From Selenomonadaceae bacterium (GTDB lineage: Bacteria; Bacillota; Negativicutes; Selenomonadales; Selenomonadaceae): DNA of 64,000 bases. The notes beneath the pieces are model-generated. The model ran no database searches. It was not told where the DNA came from and saw only the letters and a program-made list of their open reading frames with translations. The translations under genes and the position numbers were made by a program. The stretch spans positions 1 through 64,000 of the forward strand of contig JAFYNH010000023.1 of the NCBI GenBank assembly GCA_017549815.1, read 5' to 3'. Positions 15,712 to 24,010 of this stretch are shown piece after piece (position 1 is the first letter of the stretch; each line of letters begins with the position of its first letter).

Positions 15712-16662
15712 ATGAAAGTAACTGTAGTTGGTGCAGGTAATGTCGGCGCGACTGTGGCGAACGTCCTCGCGACCAAAGGTTTTGCAAGCGAAGTTGTCCT
15801 TATCGACATTAAAGAAGGTCTTTCCGAAGGCAAAGCAATGGATATTATGCAGACTTCGCATATGCTTAACTTCGACACAACCGTTATCGGCGTGACAAAC
15901 GATTATGCGGCGACGGCAGGCTCGCAAGTCGTTGTTGTCACGAGTGGCATTCCGCGTAAACCCGGCATGACCCGCGAACAACTCATTGGCACCAATGCAA
16001 AAATCGTCAAGAGCGTTGTAGATCAAATCCTCGCCAATTCGCCCGACGCGATTCTTATTATCGTCTCCAATCCTATGGACGCTATGACTTATCTCACGCT
16101 GAAAGATACCAAGCTCCCGCGCAACCGCATTATCGGACAAGGCGGTATGCTTGACAGCTCCAGATTCCGCTACTATCTCGCGCAAGCTCTTCAGGAAGCT
16201 GGTTATCCCGCGACTCCGACTGATATTGATGGCATGGTTATTGGCGGACATGCTGATAAAACTATGGTTCCGCTCGTCAGCCTTGCGACTTATCGCGGCA
16301 TTCCCGTTACCCAACTCCTTAGCGAAGAGGCTATTCAAAAGGCGGTTGAGGCTACCAAAGTCGGCGGCGCAACTTGCACGAAACTTTTAGGAACGTCCGC
16401 TTGGTATGCACCGGGCGCGGCGGCGGCGGCACTCGTTGAGGCTATCGCGCTTGACGCTAAGAAACTTATCCCGTGCTGTGTTTATCTCGACGGCGAATAC
16501 GGCGAAAAAGACCTTTGCATTGGCGTTCCCGTCATTCTCGGCAAAGACGGCGTTGAAAAAATCGTTGAAGTTCAATTCTCCGACGCCGAAAAAGCCAAAT
16601 TCCAAGAAAGTATTGCGGCGGCTCGCGAAGTCAACAGCAAGCTCGCTGAAGCGTTAGCGTAG
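15712..16662 (+). CDS. mdh: Malate dehydrogenase (LDH-like type)
   Basis: The 316-residue protein has the Rossmann start VTVVGAGNVGATVA and the malate-type substrate loop GIPRKPGMTRE, where arginines select oxaloacetate rather than pyruvate. The catalytic histidine lies in MVIGGHADKTMVPL. It interconverts malate and oxaloacetate with NAD. The ATG at 15712 follows GAGGAGGCATTTTT. A terminator hairpin follows at 16742. Confidence 0.94.
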   Translation: MKVTVVGAGNVGATVANVLATKGFASEVVLIDIKEGLSEGKAMDIMQTSHMLNFDTTVIGVTNDYAATAGSQVVVVTSGIPRKPGMTREQLIGTNAKIVKSVVDQILANSPDAILIIVSNPMDAMTYLTLKDTKLPRNRIIGQGGMLDSSRFRYYLAQALQEAGYPATPTDIDGMVIGGHADKTMVPLVSLATYRGIPVTQLLSEEAIQKAVEATKVGGATCTKLLGTSAWYAPGAAAAALVEAIALDAKKLIPCCVYLDGEYGEKDLCIGVPVILGKDGVEKIVEVQFSDAEKAKFQESIAAAREVNSKLAEALA

Positions 16663-16741
16663 CTTAGGAACTAGGAGCGAGTTACTAGGAACTGGCAGGA
16701 ACTATTTCCTACTAGTCCCTAATTCCTAGTCCCTAACAACT
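16663..16741. repeat. Heptamer repeat hairpin after mdh
   Basis: GGAACTAGGAGCGAG and ACTAGGAACTGG units are followed by complementary CCTACTAGTCCCTAATTCC units, giving a long imperfect hairpin. Confidence 0.7.
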
Positions 16742-16780
16742 AAAAAGGAACTCTGCCGTAAAAGGTAGGGTTCCTTTTGA
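16742..16780 (+). terminator. Terminator of mdh
   Basis: AAAAGGAAC pairs with GTTCCTTTT around a GC-containing loop and ends in a short T tract. Confidence 0.7.
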
Positions 16781-16855
16781 TTTAAGGAGGTGACGCATTT
16801 TGACGATAAAATTGTTGAAGGATACGAAAAGAATTGTTTCAAGGAGGAGAGCAAA

Positions 16856-17119
16856 ATGTTGGATAGAGTTGAAAAAATTGAACGGGTTGCTCGGATTAAT
16901 GGCGTCGCCCATGATAATAAACACCGCTTTAACAGCGGGCGCAATAATCGCGAAGGAGGAAGTTTCGCCGATGAATTGCGGCGCGTAATGAATAAAAAAA
17001 CCGAACCCGTCAAGAAAGTCGAAATCCCCGAAGCTTATAATTTGGAATTGAACAGTTGCGGAACGCATTCGCTGTTTTATTCGAGCGGACTCAGCCTTGA
17101 CCGTTTGCTTATGTTATAA
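16856..17119 (+). CDS. Hypothetical small protein with an overlapping upstream frame
   Basis: The 87-residue protein is not recognised. It is charged, with a basic middle (HDNKHRFNSGRNNREGG), FADELRRVMNKKTEPVKKVE and a C-terminal SLFYSSGLSLDRLLML. ATG at 16856 follows AAGGAGGAG. A second good site, AAGGAGG at 16784-16790, precedes a TTG at 16800 that opens another frame (62 codons to 16988), and a GTG at 16790 in frame with this gene. The upstream frame may be a leader or a second peptide. tadA follows after 21 bases. Confidence 0.6.
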   Translation: MLDRVEKIERVARINGVAHDNKHRFNSGRNNREGGSFADELRRVMNKKTEPVKKVEIPEAYNLELNSCGTHSLFYSSGLSLDRLLML

Positions 17120-17140
17120 AATTTTCTTGGAGGCTGTCTT

Positions 17141-17593
17141 ATGAATTGTGATAAAAAATTTATGAAGTTTGCGCTGGAAGAGGCATTAAAGGCTTATGAC
17201 GAAAATGAAGTTCCTATCGGAGCCGTTCTCATAAATGGGGACGGCGTTTTAATTTGTGGCGACCATAATCGGATTGAACAGCTCGGCGACGCAACGGCTC
17301 ACGCAGAAATTTTGACGTTACGAGCGGCAAGTAAAATTTTAAATCGACGGCGGCTCTCGGATTGTACGCTTTATTCGACGGTTGAGCCTTGCGCTATGTG
17401 TGCTGGAGCTTTAGTTTTATGTCGTATAAAAAGGCTTGTCTATGGCATAACCGATTCAAAGTTTGGAGCCGCCGAATCAATCTTCAACGTGGTAAATAAT
17501 CCCGCGCTCAATCATCAACTTGAAGTTACTGCGGGCGTTTTGGAGGAAGATTGCCGCGAGCTTATGAAAAAATTTTTCGCTAATCGCCGCTAA
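17141..17593 (+). CDS. tadA: tRNA-specific adenosine deaminase
   Basis: The 150-residue protein has the zinc deaminase motifs HAEILTLRAASK and EPCAMCAGALVLCR, with KFGAAES and a helical C-terminus typical of TadA. It converts A34 to inosine in tRNA-Arg(ACG). TGGAGGCTGTCTT precedes the ATG. The restriction-modification gene starts 33 bases downstream on the same strand. Confidence 0.95.
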   Translation: MNCDKKFMKFALEEALKAYDENEVPIGAVLINGDGVLICGDHNRIEQLGDATAHAEILTLRAASKILNRRRLSDCTLYSTVEPCAMCAGALVLCRIKRLVYGITDSKFGAAESIFNVVNNPALNHQLEVTAGVLEEDCRELMKKFFANRR

Positions 17594-17625
17594 ATTTGCT
17601 ATAATCTGCGCGGGAGGAATTTTCT

Positions 17626-20412
17626 ATGAACGTAAAAGAATTCGTGAATCAATGGCGCGAAGTCAGCGGCGAACGTGCCAACTATCAAAAGTTTTGGTTG
17701 ACTCTTATTCGCGACGTGTTCAATATCGATAAGCCCGAAAATTTTATTCAGTTTGAAGTGCCCGTTAAGCTTAAGCATAAAAGTTTTATCGACGGCTACT
17801 TTCCCGACTCCAAAGTCATCATTGAACAGAAAAATTTCGGCGTCGACCTAGAAAAAGAAATTACCCAGTCCGACGGAACTAAATTAACGCCCTACGAACA
17901 GGCGCGGCGTTATATTGTCGGCTTGCCGCTGTCCATGCACCCGAAGAAAATCATCACCTGCAATTTTAGCGAGTTCCTTATTTATGACATGGAAACGCTG
18001 GAACCGCCCGTTAAAATTCTGCTTGAAGAATTGCCGACCAAATATCATCTGCTCGATTTTCTTATCAATCCTGCCGAAAATAAAATCCGCCTCGAAAAAG
18101 AGTTGTCGCTTGAGGCGGGTAAAATCGTAGCCAAAATTTATAATGAACTCCTTAAGACACTCGCGCCCGGCTCCGACGAAAAAAATCTTAATATCCTCTG
18201 CGTCCGAATCATTTTCTGCCTTTATGCCGAGAGCGTCGATATTTTCGGCAAGCATAAAATCTTCCGCGATTATCTTCAAGGCGAAAAAAATATCCGCCGC
18301 GCCCTCCGCGAATTGTTTGAGGTTTTGAATACGCCGATTGAAAAGCGCAGTCCTTATCTCGACGACGCACTTAAAAATTTTCCTTACGTCAACGGCGGCT
18401 TGTTCGCAGATGAAATCGATTTCCCGAACTTTACGCCCGAACTCCGCGAGCTGTTATTGGAGGAGGCAAGCAGTAATTTTAATTGGGAAGGAATCAGCCC
18501 GACTATTTTCGGCACGGTCTTTGAATCGACGTTGAACCCCGATAATCGACGCGCCGGAGGTATGCATTATACCGACGTTGAAAATATTCATAAGGTAATC
18601 GACCCGCTTTTTCTTAACGACCTGCGACAAGAATTCAACGCCATAAAAAATAAAAAACAGCTCCGCGATTTCCAAGACAAACTCGCCGCGATAAAAATCT
18701 TCGACCCTGCTTGCGGCAGCGGCAACTTTTTGACGGAAAGTTATTTGAGCTTGCGCCGTTTGGAGAATGAAGTTTTAAAAGAATTGCTGGGCAGTCAAAT
18801 TCAACTCGGCGAACTCGACGACCCGATTAAAGTTTCCATACAGAATTTTTACGGCATAGAGATAAACGATTTCGCGGTAACGGTCGCCAAAACTTCAATG
18901 TGGATTGCGGAACTCAAAATGAAAAAAGAGACTGCCGCCCTTGTTCATAAGGACTTGAAAAATTTCCCGCTCAAGGAGTTTAAAAACATTCACGAGGGCA
19001 ACGCTTTGCACGTCGACTGGAAGGAGCTTTTTTCAATTCCTAATTCCTCATTCCACATTCCTAATTACATAATAAGTAATCCGCCGTTTATCGGGGCGAG
19101 TATGATGACTGCCGCGCAAAAAGCCGACGCCGTTAAGATTTTCGGCAAAATTAAACTCTCGAACAGTATCGATTACGTCGGCGCATGGTATCATCTCGCC
19201 GCTAAATTCATGCAGGGCACCAAAATTAAAGCCGCGTTCGTCTCCACGAATTCTATAACTCAAGGCGAACAGGTTGCGCCGCTCTGGAAAAAAGTCCTCG
19301 ATGATTACGGTATGCAAATCATTTTCGCACATCAAACTTTTAAGTGGGACAGCGAAAGTACCGACAAAGCCGCCGTTCATTGCGTCGTTATCGGCATTGC
19401 CGACAAAAATTTGCCCGTTGATAAAAAAATTTTTAACGGCGAAAAAGTTTACCCTGCCAAAAATATCAATCCTTACCTTGTCGACGCCCCAACCGTTTTT
19501 ATCGAAAGCCGCGCTAAACATATTCAACCTTTTGTCCCGCGAATTTCTCATGGCAATAAACCAACTGACGGCGGAAATTTTATTTTCAGTGCTGACGAGG
19601 CAAATAAATTTATAAAAAAATATCCCGCGCAGAAACATTTGATTCACAGATATTTAGTTGCAAAAGATTTTCTTCACGGTGAACCGATTCGATATTGTCT
19701 TTGGCTTTTTAATGTGCCGCCTAATGAATATTCTGGCAATCGAGAAATCATGCGGCGACTTGAAGCGATAAGAGTTTTTCGTTTAGCAAGTTCATCATTG
19801 ACGACGCAAAAATCAGCCGAGACGCCCTATAAATTCTTTTCAACACCGCAAACAAATGAAAATTATCTTTGTATTCCGCAAGTAAGTTCAGAACGTCGAA
19901 AATATATTCCGATTGGTTTTATGCCTCCTGACATTATTGCAGGCGATAGAGTTTTAATTATTCCGTCCGCGCAGATTTATCATTTCGGAATTCTAACAAG
20001 CTCAATTCATATGGCATGGATGCGAGCGGTAGCAGGACGCTTAGAAATGCGATACAATTATTCGGGTAGCGTGGTTTATAATAATTTTATTTGGGCAGAG
20101 CCGACGCCCGCGCAAAAGGCTTTGATAGAAAAGTCCGCGAAGAATATTTTGGACGTTCGGGCTAAGTATCAGGGAAGTAGAGAAGTAGGGAAACAGGGAA
20201 ATAGCAATAAAAATTCTACTTCACTACTTCGCTCGTTCCCTAATTCCCTAGCAGATTTATATGACGAATTGACAATGCCCGCCGATTTACGGAAGGCTCA
20301 CCGAGCTAACGATAAAGCAATTGCCGCCGCCTATGGCTTTGAAAATATTTTGGACGACGAGCCAGCCATTGTCGCCGAGCTGATGAAGTTGTATGAGGCG
20401 TTGACAAGTTAG
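17626..20412 (+). CDS. Single-chain restriction-modification enzyme, MmeI-like (type IIL)
   Basis: The 928-residue protein combines an N-terminal nuclease-like region (DGYFPDSKVIIEQKNFGVD, a D...ExK pattern near 60), a helical spacer, a SAM-dependent N6-adenine methyltransferase core (FDPACGSGNFLTE near 365 and SNPPFIGAS near 485) and a C-terminal target-recognition part. Such enzymes methylate one strand and cut at a distance. Two heptamer-repeat insertions lie in frame: before the NPPF motif (19036-19078) and near the C-terminus (20167-20252). The last codons hold the -35 box of RNA F. GGGAGGAATTTTCT precedes the ATG. Confidence 0.88.
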   Translation: MNVKEFVNQWREVSGERANYQKFWLTLIRDVFNIDKPENFIQFEVPVKLKHKSFIDGYFPDSKVIIEQKNFGVDLEKEITQSDGTKLTPYEQARRYIVGLPLSMHPKKIITCNFSEFLIYDMETLEPPVKILLEELPTKYHLLDFLINPAENKIRLEKELSLEAGKIVAKIYNELLKTLAPGSDEKNLNILCVRIIFCLYAESVDIFGKHKIFRDYLQGEKNIRRALRELFEVLNTPIEKRSPYLDDALKNFPYVNGGLFADEIDFPNFTPELRELLLEEASSNFNWEGISPTIFGTVFESTLNPDNRRAGGMHYTDVENIHKVIDPLFLNDLRQEFNAIKNKKQLRDFQDKLAAIKIFDPACGSGNFLTESYLSLRRLENEVLKELLGSQIQLGELDDPIKVSIQNFYGIEINDFAVTVAKTSMWIAELKMKKETAALVHKDLKNFPLKEFKNIHEGNALHVDWKELFSIPNSSFHIPNYIISNPPFIGASMMTAAQKADAVKIFGKIKLSNSIDYVGAWYHLAAKFMQGTKIKAAFVSTNSITQGEQVAPLWKKVLDDYGMQIIFAHQTFKWDSESTDKAAVHCVVIGIADKNLPVDKKIFNGEKVYPAKNINPYLVDAPTVFIESRAKHIQPFVPRISHGNKPTDGGNFIFSADEANKFIKKYPAQKHLIHRYLVAKDFLHGEPIRYCLWLFNVPPNEYSGNREIMRRLEAIRVFRLASSSLTTQKSAETPYKFFSTPQTNENYLCIPQVSSERRKYIPIGFMPPDIIAGDRVLIIPSAQIYHFGILTSSIHMAWMRAVAGRLEMRYNYSGSVVYNNFIWAEPTPAQKALIEKSAKNILDVRAKYQGSREVGKQGNSNKNSTSLLRSFPNSLADLYDELTMPADLRKAHRANDKAIAAAYGFENILDDEPAIVAELMKLYEALTS
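19036..19078. repeat. Heptamer repeat inside the restriction-modification gene
   Basis: ATTCCTAATTCCTCATTCC and the following bases encode SIPNSSFHIPNYI in frame, immediately before the catalytic NPPF motif. Confidence 0.65.
20167..20252. repeat. Second heptamer repeat hairpin inside the restriction-modification gene
   Basis: GGGAAGTAGAGAAGTAGGG and complementary CTACTTCACTACTTCG units lie in frame and encode the low-complexity GSREVGKQGNSNKNSTSLL. Confidence 0.65.
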
Positions 20413-20429
20413 AGCGTTTGTGATAGATT
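20401..20429 (+). promoter_or_regulatory. Promoter of short RNA F inside the restriction gene end
   Basis: TTGACA at 20401-20406 (codons Leu-Thr of the restriction gene), a 17-base spacer and TAGATT at 20424-20429. Confidence 0.75.
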
Positions 20430-20435
20430 TTTCAT

Positions 20436-20565
20436 GCTTGAAACAGCAAACAACATATGCAAATAAATTTAGTGGTAGGCAGTCGATGCGAACCTGTCGA
20501 CTCCTTCCTCGTTAGTAGATGAAACCTAGTTAAACGAATTTAGAGCCGGTGGGACGGCTTTTTTC
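20436..20565 (+). ncRNA. Short antisense-like RNA F, proposed antitoxin of copy 5
   Basis: The RNA carries ATGCGAACCT, a seven-base insertion, then CCTTCCTCG. The two parts match the complement of the copy 5 start region (ATGCGACACCT next to CCTTCCTTCG) with small differences, so pairing would cover the start codon and ribosome site. The terminator GCCGGTGGGACGGC plus six T residues lies at 20544-20565 and abuts the copy 5 stop codon. Pairing is weaker than for RNAs B to D. Confidence 0.55.
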
Positions 20566-20652
20566 TTACTTGTGATTATCGAAGTACGTCAGTGCCGCGA
20601 ATACGAGCGTTCCGACTTGGCAAATTATGCTTACCCAATCTAAAAACTCCAT
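20566..20652 (-). CDS. Small hydrophobic peptide, toxin-like copy 5
   Basis: This 28-residue peptide starts MEFLDWVSIICQVGTLVF and ends with Tyr-Phe-Asp-Asn-His-Lys. It has one membrane segment and is similar in size and start to copy 4, but lacks the GGAIGT glycine motif, so it is a divergent type, reminiscent of short holin-like toxins. GGAAGGAGGTGTCGC precedes the ATG and is part of a CTTCCTCGAAGGAAG hairpin that can hide it. It is convergent with RNA F. Confidence 0.6.
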   Translation of the reverse strand: MEFLDWVSIICQVGTLVFAALTYFDNHK

Positions 20653-20712
20653 ATGCGACACCTCCTTCCTTCGAGGAAGAAAGCCGACACATTAAACTGC
20701 CTACCGTGCAGG

Positions 20713-20741
20713 ATAATATCATACGTTCATAAACTTTTCAA
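20713..20741 (-). promoter_or_regulatory. Promoter of toxin-like copy 5
   Basis: TTGAAA, a 17-base spacer and TATTAT on the minus strand, about 60 bases upstream of the start codon. Confidence 0.65.
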
Positions 20742-20770
20742 GAAGAAGTTCAAAAAAACTTTATATAATG

Positions 20771-20945
20771 TTGGATTGTCAAAGATATATTACAAGAGGG
20801 CAGAAAAAAGTTGCCGAGGATATTTGAAAGCTAAAGGACGCATAGGAAGAGCGTTAGAAAACTCATTTATGACTGTTACTAATCTAAGCATAACCCAAAG
20901 GTGATTTTTCTCTTTAATTTTTCTCACCCATCTATTGTAATCCTA
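20771..20945 (+). repeat. MITE-like element, copy 1 of an inverted pair
   Basis: About 175 bases are shared, with roughly 10% differences, with the reverse complement of 26361-26535. The ends (TTGGATTGTCAAAGATA and the complement of TAGGATTACAATAGATG) are imperfect inverted repeats. The inside has short open frames (KAKGRIGRALENSFMTVTNL) with no clear start, so it may be a remnant of a transposase or a non-coding mobile element. The right end abuts the stop codon of the Wzt gene. Confidence 0.7.
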
Positions 20946-22298
20946 CACGCGGCAAATTTTTAGTTCGTTGTGCCAGTGAACGTAGCCACCCGGCAAACTC
21001 AGATAAGCATTTGGGCTGATGACGTTGAATTGAAGGGCGCACGGAATAAAATCGCACATTTCCGCCGAGTTTAAAGTTTCGTCAAGCGGCGTCGAAATCA
21101 CGCAGGCTATATCGTACATTTCCTGCCGCAATTCGACTTTGAATTTCCAATCGATAACGTAGACTTCGCCCGCCTTAGCGTCGAAAATCGCTTTGGTGTC
21201 GTTAAAGCGCGAGTCCGTGTAAATCAAATCAATGCCCGTCGCGTTTCGAATATGATAGCCCATGCCTAAGCACTCAACATCTTTTTGAAACTTAACGACC
21301 ATGCGCAATATAACTTCCTGCCCAAAAATAACTTCCGAAATAATTTCGCCGTCAAGATCGAGGAGCTGAACATTTTCAAAGACAGCCCGCTTGTCGCCGA
21401 TTCGTTGATAAGTCGCGTTCTTCATGAAAATATCTTTGCCGCGTTCCAAATTCTCTTTAGAAAATTCACTGACACCTTTACTATGGCCACTGACCACTGA
21501 ATTTCCGCGCAGATTGTCAAAGAGATTATTTTGGCGATAAGTTTGTTCCTCCGTGAGTTCGCCGCGAGATTCAAGCAACATATTCCGATAAACTTCAACG
21601 ACCTCTTTAGCCGCCGCGTCCATTAAAATTTTCCCGCCCTGCATGAGAAACGCCCGTTCGCATAAATTTTTCACGGCAAAGGTATCGTGGCTGACAAAAA
21701 TAACCGTCACGCCGCCCGCTATCATCGAACGCATTTTATCTATACACTTGCTTTGAAAAAAGGCGTCGCCGACACTCAACGCCTCGTCGACAATTAAAAT
21801 ATCCGGCTCGACGAACGCATTAACCGCAAAAGCCAACCTTGCGAACATGCCCGACGAATAGGTCTTGACGGGCTGATTTATGAAGTCGCCAATGTCCGCG
21901 AACGCGATAATATCATCAATCTTGGCATCCATAACTTCGCGGCTGTGCCCGATTAAAAGCCCGTTCATGTAAATATTTTCGACGCCCGTCATTTCGGGAT
22001 TAAAGCCCGCGCCCAATTCCAACAGCGAGGCAATGCGCCCGTTTACTTCGAGAGTGCCGCCGCTCGGAGTTAAAACGCCCGTGATAATTTTCAGCAACGT
22101 CGATTTACCCGCGCCGTTCTTGCCGACAAGTCCGACGTTTTCGCCGCGCCTTATCTCAAAAGAAATATCGTTCAGCGCGTAAAAATCTCGGCTGTAACGT
22201 TTATGGAACGGGTGAAAAGTTTCCTTTAGCCGGTCAATATCCCGTTCGTAAATCTTATAAATCTTCGTGAGGTGCTCCGCCTTTATCGCAACACTCAA
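20943..22298 (-). CDS. Polysaccharide ABC exporter ATPase, Wzt/TagH-like
   Basis: The 451-residue protein has an N-terminal ATPase with GKNGAGKSTLLKIITG, the degenerate signature TYSSGMFARLAFA, Walker B ILIVDEALSVGD and FVSHDTFAVKNLC. Residues 290-450 form a Wzt-type C-terminal domain that in related systems binds the glycan before export. TTG start after AAGGAGAAAAAA. The linker contains SVVSGHSKGVS, encoded by a heptamer-type repeat at 21470-21502. The permease partner is not in the window. Confidence 0.88.
   Translation of the reverse strand: MSVAIKAEHLTKIYKIYERDIDRLKETFHPFHKRYSRDFYALNDISFEIRRGENVGLVGKNGAGKSTLLKIITGVLTPSGGTLEVNGRIASLLELGAGFNPEMTGVENIYMNGLLIGHSREVMDAKIDDIIAFADIGDFINQPVKTYSSGMFARLAFAVNAFVEPDILIVDEALSVGDAFFQSKCIDKMRSMIAGGVTVIFVSHDTFAVKNLCERAFLMQGGKILMDAAAKEVVEVYRNMLLESRGELTEEQTYRQNNLFDNLRGNSVVSGHSKGVSEFSKENLERGKDIFMKNATYQRIGDKRAVFENVQLLDLDGEIISEVIFGQEVILRMVVKFQKDVECLGMGYHIRNATGIDLIYTDSRFNDTKAIFDAKAGEVYVIDWKFKVELRQEMYDIACVISTPLDETLNSAEMCDFIPCALQFNVISPNAYLSLPGGYVHWHNELKICRV
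21470..21502. repeat. Repeat unit inside the Wzt gene linker
   Basis: On the minus strand AGTGGTCAGTGGCCATAG continues in frame through the linker between ATPase and C-terminal domain. It is the AGTGGTCAGTGG variant also seen at 35356. Confidence 0.5.
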
Positions 22299-22310
22299 GG
22301 TTTTTTCTCC

Positions 22311-23996
22311 TTACAATTTGAATTGCTCAATTTCCCTTTGCATATCGTTTGCAAGCTCGGCAAGAGTTTTACTCGCGTGCGCAACTTCCTGCATTGTCGC
22401 GCTTTGTTCTTGAGTCGCCGCGCTGACCGAACTCGCATTATCACTGGATTGATTCGCAATTTCACGAACCTTTTTTATCGCCGTAAAAATTTCTTCGTTG
22501 CTCATGAAGACTTCGCCGATACCCGCCAAACTTTTTTCAACGTTAGCGGTTAGCTTAGTCGATTGCTCCTTTATGCCGACAAATGCCGCGCCTGTATCCG
22601 AAACAGATTTTGTTCCTTCAGCGACGCATCTATTGCCGTTTTCGATTGACTCAACCGCCGACGCTGTATCAGCTTGAATTGTCGCTATAAGTTGCGAAAT
22701 TGTCGTTGCCGCTTCAGCCGATTGCTCCGCCAATTTGCGAACTTCTTCCGCGACGACTGCAAAGCCCCGACCGTGTTCAGCCGCCCGCGCCGCCTCGATT
22801 GCCGCATTCAACGCAAGCAAATTAGTTTGTCCCGCTATTCCAGAAATGGTTTCGACAATCTGCCCGATTTCGTCTGAACGTCTGCCAAGTTCGCCGATAA
22901 CCTTTGACGACGATGTAACTTGTTGCTCAATATTTTTCATCATCTCAATCGCAATGTCAACTTTTTCCCTGCCGTCATTGGCATTGGTCGAGCTGTCTTG
23001 AGCGATTTTTTCCATTTCTAAAGCCGTCTGACTAAGTTCGTCCATTCTGTCGCACATAGCTTGGAATTTTTCTTCAAGAATTTTAATCATCTGTTCCTGT
23101 TCAGCGGTGCCGCTCGTCATAACTTCCATACTCTGCGCGACAACCGTTATTGATTCGTTGGTCTCTTGAGTGCTTGCCGTAAGTTCTTCGCTCGATGCCG
23201 CCACTTTTTCCGAACACTGCGCGATATTCGTAAGCAAATGTTGAAGGCGATATTTCATGTCATTAGCACTTTCAGCCAACGCGCCGATTTCGTCTTGCGT
23301 CTTAATCTCCAAATCATTGATTCGCAAATTGCCGCCCGATATTTTTTTCATCGCGCCGACTACAGAATTCAGTTGCCCGACCATTTTCCCGATAAAAAAG
23401 TTCGACGCAAAGATACATAAAGCCACAATCACGACAAGGGCAATCGCTATCGAGACGACCAAATCTTTAACGATACTGTCCATTTCGTGAACGCTGACGC
23501 CGACGAATAACATACCAATCGTCTTGCCCGCCGTGTCCTTAATCGGTTGATAAGCGGCGTAATGTTGTTCGCCCATGACGTTAGCCTCGCCGACGAAATT
23601 TTTTCCCTGCGTTATGACGTTCTCAATAACTGCGGCGGACGCTTTAGTTCCGACTGCGCGGGTACCTTGTGCATTTTTAACCGTCGTAGCAACGCGAGTG
23701 TCTCCATTAAAAATCGTGACTTTGCCGTTGCAAATTTGGCTGAGCGAATCAACAATATCGTCCGCGCCGTCCATTTGCTGTTTACCCTTGAATAAAATCC
23801 CGTTTTCTAAATGCCAATCGCCCGCGTAACGATTATTCAAAATTTCCGACAGCGATTGAACGTCGGCTGAGGCTTTCATTTCCAACGCTTTAGAAAAGCC
23901 TTCTTCGGCGCGAAGATAGCCGATAATTCCCATTAGTACGCACGCGATTATTACTATCGTGTTGACCGCCAAAATCGATTTGGTTTTCAAGCCCAT
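22311..23996 (-). CDS. Methyl-accepting chemotaxis protein 1
   Basis: The 561-residue receptor has a membrane helix at residues 7-27, a periplasmic Cache domain to about 185, a second helix, a HAMP domain near 210-265 and a C-terminal signalling domain with the hairpin tip [20 protein letters not shown]-type sequence. The ligand is not predictable. It is closely related to the next receptor, and the pair is probably a tandem duplication. GGGGGATTTC precedes the ATG. Confidence 0.95.
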   Translation of the reverse strand: MGLKTKSILAVNTIVIIACVLMGIIGYLRAEEGFSKALEMKASADVQSLSEILNNRYAGDWHLENGILFKGKQQMDGADDIVDSLSQICNGKVTIFNGDTRVATTVKNAQGTRAVGTKASAAVIENVITQGKNFVGEANVMGEQHYAAYQPIKDTAGKTIGMLFVGVSVHEMDSIVKDLVVSIAIALVVIVALCIFASNFFIGKMVGQLNSVVGAMKKISGGNLRINDLEIKTQDEIGALAESANDMKYRLQHLLTNIAQCSEKVAASSEELTASTQETNESITVVAQSMEVMTSGTAEQEQMIKILEEKFQAMCDRMDELSQTALEMEKIAQDSSTNANDGREKVDIAIEMMKNIEQQVTSSSKVIGELGRRSDEIGQIVETISGIAGQTNLLALNAAIEAARAAEHGRGFAVVAEEVRKLAEQSAEAATTISQLIATIQADTASAVESIENGNRCVAEGTKSVSDTGAAFVGIKEQSTKLTANVEKSLAGIGEVFMSNEEIFTAIKKVREIANQSSDNASSVSAATQEQSATMQEVAHASKTLAELANDMQREIEQFKL

Positions 23997-24010
23997 TGTT
24001 GAAATCCCCC

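Noticed and set aside
20653-20904. Open frame of 83 codons over the MITE-like element
   Set aside because: It overlaps the copy 5 leader and the inverted repeat, and the matching frame in the second copy starts and ends differently. I treat it as part of the repeat.
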